Shown here one piece after another: positions 57,673 through 64,000 of a DNA stretch of 64,000 bases. Under the pieces are notes generated by a model. The model was not told the DNA's origin, searched no databases, and saw only the letters and a list, made by a program, of their open reading frames with translations. Source of the stretch: Branchiostoma floridae (Eukaryota; Chordata; Leptocardii; Amphioxiformes; Branchiostomatidae). Within the stretch, counting starts at the first letter, position 1. The number at the start of each line of letters is the position of its first letter. Position numbers and translations under genes: made by a program. The DNA lies in contig NC_049993.1 of NCBI RefSeq assembly GCF_000003815.2, positions 15,622,635-15,686,634 of the forward strand, in the 5' to 3' direction.

Positions 57673-60600
57673 GATACACAGACCCACAAGCCTAAAACAT
57701 AACCTTAGCCATTCTGGCAAAGGTAACTAGAGAAGTAAGGGCACAACCCGCCGTACGCGCAATTTGTCCGTAGGTTTTTTGGGGAGGCCACGTCCGCCAA
57801 GTATTTCTGAAAACGGTCAGGCTTTACAGGGTAGCCGGGACGCCCGTACTGGCACGTACGGGGGGCGAATCCGCAACCCGATTGCAGACGAAGTTTTGCC
57901 TACACTTAAAGTTCTACGGCGTGTCTGCGTGCTCCAAAGTCCGTCGGATTCCCTACGAGTTCGTACGGAGGCGGTACTACCCACTTACGTTTCCCAAAAA
58001 GATTGCCCACGTTTTGGTACGTAGACAGCACTTATTTGCACGTGCGACGGATTGTGTCCTTAGCTTTATACAACACTGCGTGCAATAGCTTCTGACTTAA
58101 GTCCTTTTGCGAGATCCTCTCCCCTCGTCAGCCTTTTTACCTACTTCTCTTTGTTTGGAAATCTGCAGGCCGGCTCTAAATCTTTCAGATGAACTCGTCA
58201 CAACTGCATATTAAGTATATGTGTCATTTCACTAGATATCCTGATGGCTCCTTACGGGGAAGTCTTCAAGGAACGGCGGAGGTTTGCAGCCAGTGTCTTC
58301 AGACGACTGGGAGTGAAGATGGGCCGAGGAAGCATACAGGATCAAATTCAGGAGGAAGCAACTTCTATCTGTGGCAAGGTATTGGAACATATCTTATCAC
58401 GGAAGAATCGACCTTACTCTAACGCTATTTCACCGTCATCCACGAAGTAGCCTATGTCCTTTTTTCCAATAGAATATTTGAATTTGACGGATAGTCATTT
58501 AAAACGACAATAAAAAAATTCACTTCCGTCTATTACATATTTCTTAACGCTTTTGTTTGGTAATAAATAAGTTAGGGACTAATACACAGAGTTTTCAAAC
58601 TCAAGGTCTTTCTATTCACTGTCAACAGTAGCCAAGGCACTGCAATTTACGTGAAGCAGAGTTCTTATTGAACTATTTAAACTGTACATTTCCTACACGA
58701 AAGAACTATTTAAACTGTAATTTCCTACACAAAAATTGGACTCACCCAACAGCACCAGTCTTTGTCAAAAAATGGACAATCCACTGCTGTCTTGACGTCA
58801 CATTATGCAGATAGAACACGTGATAAAGAAAGCAGTGGATCATAGGTTGATGGTCAGACACTCACATGTATATCTTTTGTTTGTAATTTTGCTATCATTG
58901 TACATTTGCAAAAAAACAACGTTGTATTGCACACTTAAAAGCATCAATGATCAAGAAAATGATGATGATAATCATGATGATGATGATGACGATGATATTT
59001 CAATAACTTACCCTCCAAAAGATCTGCGGATACAACAAAAAGCCGTTTGACATCTCATCCGACCTGACAACAGCAACAGGCAACGTCATCTGCGCTTTGG
59101 TCTTCGGAAAAAGGTTTGACTACGGAGATACGAGATTCCAACATCTGCTGACGACTATGGAGAACCTTGGAGCTGAGGTAGCCAGATGGGAGTTTCCGTT
59201 TATCACCTACATTCCAGGACGTGAGTATACTGTTTGTTGATTGTAGAGAATGTTGAAAATGAGGGATGCAGTGGAACAGCAAACAAGTAATCACACTTTA
59301 GTAATGTAATGTCTTCAATATATAAACTCGGCACAAAAAAGTTTGGAATATTAGCTTCGGTTGATCATATTTCTGTTGTTTCTGCATTAATCTTAATATA
59401 CTATATATCTTTAGAAAGCTTTAATGGTTATCTTTCTACCGGTATGAAACTCATTATCATTGTTAACTCACGGACCACGCACCAGGCCTGCTTACGTGAG
59501 TGGGTTACGAAAAAAAGGGCCCAAATTCCCCCGTTTCTGTATCGCCCGGTTGTTACGGTTGGCGATTCTAGATGAGGACTAGACTGTCTGTTGTAAGCTT
59601 GAATCTTTTTAAGAGGGTTGATTGCAAAATTTAATACGAAGGACATCTGTTGCTACATTTCTGTCCTGTCAATATACATACAGTTCAAGATCCAATCGCG
59701 GGAACACGCTTCTATTCTAAGAAGCTACAGCAGTTCATTCGAGAAGAAGTAGATCAACACCGTCTGAAGCTGGACCCGGAGAATCCACGAGACTTCATAG
59801 ACTACTGTCTGCTCCAACTGGCCCAGCAGGACGGGGAGGGCACCTGGCTGAAGGAAGAAAACGTGGTGTACATTATTCAGAGCCTCTTCATGGCAGGAAC
59901 GGACACCACGGCCGCAACACTGACGTGGGCCCTGCTATACATGGTCCTGTATCCAGATGCACAGCAAAAGGTAAGAATAATATGTAAATGAGTTATATAG
60001 AGGGAGCTTTTGGAAGAAAATGATGACTGCCCCACAAGAGTTGTCCAAAACATTCCCTGAAAACACATTTAACTATATTTCAAATCTCAAGTCTAAACCC
60101 CCACTAGCGGGGGGTGGGGGTGGGGGGCTAAAAGTGCCCGCGCCTACTTTGACGTCGTATCCCTGGCGAACGACGTGTGCTAGGACTACGGGCTAAATGT
60201 GGAAAAAGTCGTATTTTAGAAAATTCAAGCTTGTCGATTCAAGATTGCGGACAAATGACGTCATTTTCTGACGTCATATAGACGACAATGTCGTCGTCAT
60301 TGGCAACAAAAGACTTGGCAGACTTAGACACCAATAAGATAAGCTTTATTCTTATAATTTTGCTCAATACATTTAAGTATAGCGGAAATTTCATATTTTG
60401 ACGATTTTAGCCCAAATACGTCATTTTACGTCTTATTAAGTCATAACGATACCAAAATTACAAAAAAAACCTAATGCATCATTCCCTTTAAAATTGATGA
60501 ACGTAACCCAAGCCGTTTTGAAATTACGAAGGGGTTGGGGGGGGGGGGTCAAAAGCCTTGGCCACAAGGCCTGTTATGTTATGTATTGTCTACCATGCAG

Positions 60601-62584
60601 GTCCAGGCTGAACTGGACAGTGTGCTCGGCGCCACCAAGCCGAGTCTGGCACACAGAGACCAGCTTCCTTACACCACCGCTACCATCATGGAGGTCGAAC
60701 GGATCCGCCATATTGGACCCATACTGTTTGGTCGCCTGGCTACAGGAACAACCCGTCTCCGTGGTTATGACATTGCGGAGGAAACTTTTGTAATCTTCGT
60801 CCTACAATTACATAATTTATAGGCAGTATTGATCTATCAATCAGCGATATCATAAAAGCTCAAACTACCCAGGGCTCATACAACCAACAGCGCCAAAATA
60901 AAAATCGGTTCTTGATAACATCGATATCCAACCAAAATATGCATCATTCAATAAACACAGGTATTTTTTGCAAAATATACACGATTCTGGTGCTATTTAA
61001 CAACGAAAGTTTTGACGTCACATGGAACACCGCTGTCAGATCCGAGCCTGAGACCGACGCTCGTGAGAAATGTTATTTTTAGAAGCAAAATGCATAATCA
61101 TTTGTTTGCTATTAATATAAAACATAAAAGGCATCCGTCGCTAGCCGCAGTCCTAGACTTGGAACTGCCAACCTTGTGATGTCACAAAGGGAAATGGACA
61201 TCAGAGAGCTGTATGCTTTGGCTCTGTTCATCTAACAATGCATTCTATGGTTAAATGTAATCGACCGAGAACTTGTATTTTAGTACAACTAATAGCATGA
61301 GCAATTAAAGAATAAAATGGTATAAGTGGTATCTGCATACTTAATATGGTTAATGTTGATCCATTTTGAATTATTACCTACCGTCACGTGGTCACATCCA
61401 AGAAATCTGCTTGGAGGACCAAACATCAATCAGGCGCGAGCTTTGCATCTAAATAGGGGTTTATGGGGCCAAAGGCTCAAGCTAGAACTAACTACGAACC
61501 AAATATATAGACCATCCGGTGAGGCATTCTGTGTTATTCGGTCTACCGTTACGAAAACGCAAACACCAACTTGAGACAGTATCATTACCTTTTATCAGAT
61601 ATAGATCAAACTTTTGATCAAGACGTCTCCCTTGTTTACCAAAACACAACTTTTTCCTTTCTTTTCTAACCATATCAGCTGCTTCTAAACCTGAGGTCGG
61701 TTCACATGGACCCTGCTGCCTGGCCCAACCCGGATGTGTTCGACCCCAGTCGGTTCCTGGATGCGGACGGCAAGGTTGTGAACAACCCAGACTCATTCTT
61801 ACCCTTCGCTGCAGGTACGTTTTCAGACATGTTTCTCTCCTATGTATAACTACGTATACGTTGGAGAGAAATTAGAGTTAAAGAAGCAATATATAAGAGA
61901 ATAAATATACAACCCCATACTACTAGTCAAGTTTTTTGACAATTGGAATCTTAATTGGAATCCTGCGAGACAACAATTGCACCAGTTATCAAATAAGAAG
62001 AACTGACTAGTTCTAAATGCACCCAAGAATAGGTGTTGCTATTTATGCGTTTCCAAACAATTATTAGCATAGTTTTAAATACATGATAGTGATGCGATGT
62101 TTACAATGCTCCGCCACCAAAACAACAACAACATATATTCCGACCTGCTCGTGATTGCAGTCTCTTAAATTTTCATCAAACTTTTGGAAAGTTCTTTCTC
62201 ATACATTACAACCGCTAAAAACATTTTAGAAAAGCAGAATGAGGTGATGCTACATATTATTCTGGTGAAATTGGGAACATCTGTAACTCACTCATACTGT
62301 TAAGTGTCATCTGTAACAAAGCATGCCAAATTAATTCAGCAAGTAGGCCAAAGTTTTTCCCATCTACATTTTAAAACGCTTGCCTTCCTTTTTGCATTCA
62401 AGGACGTAGGAACTGCTTAGGTGAGCAGCTGGCAAAAATGGAACTCTTCCTCCTGTTCTCTACAATTCTGCAGCACTTTGCACTGAAGCTGCCAGTGGGC
62501 GCCCCTACACCTTCCACCACAGGGATCTTTAAATCACTCAGCATGGGGCCTGCACCTTTCAAATTGTGCGCTGTATCTCGCTAG
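54920..62584 (+). CDS. CYP2-like microsomal cytochrome P450, intact, 500 residues
   Basis: Exons: 54920-55286, 58236-58378, 59022-59220, 59684-59970, 60601-60789, 61679-61814, 62403-62584, all GT-AG and in phase, ending at TAG. The product is a clan-2 heme monooxygenase that would sit in the ER membrane and take electrons from P450 reductase. Its substrate is unknown. Features: an N-terminal hydrophobic anchor (about 15-35), a proline-rich hinge (NLPPLVPGGWP), the I-helix AGTDTT (307-312), the K-helix E363-V-E-R366, FDPSRF (416-421) and the heme loop FAAGRRNCLG with the ligand Cys445. The C-helix Trp of the usual WxxxR is Phe here (FKERR). Length fits the family. The start is the first ATG before the hydrophobic anchor. 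The other P450 at 21194 is a distant paralogue, not a recent copy. Confidence 0.92.
55312..55460. repeat. dispersed repeat in intron 1 of the second P450
   Basis: 'tatagagggaaatacagcc', 'ggaggctattatcaagggg' and 'aggtttatttttcgaactag' match 24335-24515 in the first P450. Confidence 0.5.
56333..57725. repeat. family E repeat, uninterrupted copy
   Basis: It runs from ACTAGAGTTCCACGAACACA to 'cattctggcaaaggtaa'. Five or so sub-repeats contain 'cattaattatgcaaat' with 'tttgcataatt' and 'catgacgatccgtcaacac'. A (CA)n tract lies at 57621-57683. It is the empty-site reference for the LINE insertion in the copy at 34375. Intron 1 of the second P450. Confidence 0.75.
57740..58085. other. GC-rich intronic segment with repeated CGTACGG-like words
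   Basis: About 340 bp of unusually CpG-rich sequence in an AT-rich intron ('cgtactggcacgtacgg', 'gagttcgtacggaggcgg'). Short frames exist but no splice sites or domains support coding. Possibly a transposon fragment. Confidence 0.35.
58672..58860. mobile_element. family D repeat (copy 4, partial)
   Basis: 'aaaaattggactcacccaac', 'agcaccagtctttgtcaa', 'gcagatagaacacgtgat' and 'agcagtggatcataggttg' match the copy at 11755-12085. Intron 2 of the second P450; a (GAT)n tract follows at 58962-58998. Confidence 0.6.
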
Positions 62585-64000
62585 TACTTAATATGTTAGG
62601 ATGAATATCAGAGAGTGGAGACAATTATGATTTGGAGAAGGTTTTGTTTGTGTTAGGTATTACAGTATTGAAGGAAGACTGTATCCAGCCAAAGACTTTA
62701 AAATACGTTTACTAGTTACCGTTAGACTGTTTGGACTGTCCATCACAGCTAGAAGCTCAAACAATGAAACCAATGCAATTAGTGGTTCAACCAATGGGTT
62801 AGTGACTTCATTTTACGTTTAGGCGGAAGTGGGAGGTATGATGGGATCTTTCAATGATTGTAATTGCTTAATTTTATATTTACATGTATATTTAATGTTA
62901 TATCGATATTTATAGAAAATCTATCTACCTAATAGTATGTACCTATTTATCTATCTATGCAATCTATAAAAAACAAACTGATATCGATGAACAGCTGTGA
63001 GTAAATGAGTCCTATATTTATAATTTAAGTAAAGAAAGTATATACTCTGTACCAGGTTCCATGGCTTATAAATTAAACCAGATGTCATTAGTCCTTATTT
63101 TGTAGTACCGTAACGGTTAAACCTACTCGAGTTATCGTCTCTACAGAGGAACTGGATGGTCAATGTGGCCACTTTTGGTTTCTTTGGCCACTTCTTAGAT
63201 TTTGTTCCAATCAAGTATAGGTGATTCAGTCTTTCGTTACACCTGCCCACATATACAGACCTGATATTATTGGTCACCTTAGTTGTCTTCTCCTTGGGCA
63301 TTTTTGTCTGTATGTGATAGCAACGATATAATAGTATGATTATAAATTATCTCATAACTTAATTGTGACCTATATAATAGCTTAATATAATAGTTAAACG
63401 GTTATCATATAAAATATGTCTTTATCAACAGCATTTGATTTGGTAGCGTAACTTGGTTTAGTAATATAATACTATTCTACGATGAATGTCAAAACTAGAA
63501 TACATTATACTCTATTATATGATACGACGCTATAAAGATTTACCACGACAAGAGAACTGGGAGGAAAAACAGCTTTATGATTATCTAATATTATAATATA
63601 AGAATTTTAATTGTAATGCATATCATCTATACCAGGTGGATTAATATGCATAGATCCCAACAATGCAAATTAGAGCGCTATTTACATACTTATTACAAAA
63701 GTGCTATAATTCAGTAATATGTAACTATATAATCCGTATCTTTGTACGGCAGTTGAAGTTACAACGTGATTATTGATTACCATTCCTGTAAAAGACGAGA
63801 GATTTTGATTAAAAGTCATTCTAACTGGATTGTGTTAAGAGAATTCATTAATGTTTTACAGATTGAGCCTTGATATAAATATATTTCAATCCTATAGCCC
63901 ATGTGATATCATGTACCCATCTTTTTCACTATTTTCCTGTATCCATATTGTCCCTACGACTGACAACTAACGATATAGTTAAGAGACTGATAATGCGAAT
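62585..64000. other. AT-rich 3' flank of the second P450
   Basis: Probably begins with the P450 3'-untranslated region. No gene, repeat family or regulatory site could be supported. Confidence 0.5.

Noticed and set aside
59309-59646. Frames between P450 exons 3 and 4
   Set aside because: No splice support and no similarity to P450; the neighbouring exons join in phase without them.

Overview
This is a window of animal nuclear DNA, most probably from an amphioxus (Branchiostoma). The genes are split by short GT-AG introns. The gene families are ones known to be expanded in lancelets: MACPF proteins with fucolectin domains, TNF-receptor/caspase proteins, clan-2 cytochromes P450, UDP-glucuronosyltransferases and C2H2 zinc fingers. 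The introns are full of short foldback transposons and fragments of LINE and Penelope-like elements. The genus is inferred from gene content. No RNA gene, CRISPR array or bacterial-type operon was seen.

Layout. (1) 0.1-19.2 kb, + strand: one gene of at least 25 coding exons for a secreted-type, perforin-like (MACPF) protein with a FAMeT-like region, a cysteine-rich segment, a hevein-like chitin-binding segment and a C-terminal fucolectin domain. (2) 21.2-27.0 kb, +: a CYP2-like P450 whose third exon is split by a 506-bp foldback element with perfect terminal repeats and an 8-bp target duplication. (3) 29.7-33.1 kb, +: a five-exon gene whose spliced frame encodes signal peptide, TNFR cysteine-rich repeats, one membrane helix, a coiled coil and a complete caspase domain. 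This is the most interesting item in the window. (4) 34.4-40.3 kb: nested mobile elements, namely a 5'-truncated LINE inside an older repeat, then a small LTR element with identical 182-bp LTRs. (5) 40.6-52.5 kb: a wrecked UGT gene (5' exon at 40.6 kb, last exon at 52.2 kb, middle missing). Its interior holds two tandem zinc-finger paralogues on the - strand, and related repeat blocks in opposite orientation lie on either side of them. (6) 53.7-54.5 kb, -: two 3' exons of an unrecognised gene. (7) 54.9-62.6 kb, +: an intact seven-exon CYP2-like P450 of 500 residues. (8) 62.6-64 kb: AT-rich sequence with no gene seen.

How the genes relate. The genes fit innate defence (pore-forming lectin-like effector, death-receptor-like caspase) and xenobiotic metabolism (two P450s, a dead UGT), but nothing shows that they are co-regulated. 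Exon boundaries were chosen by eye from GT/AG sites and checked for phase. All junctions are phase-compatible except exon 1/exon 2 of the first P450.
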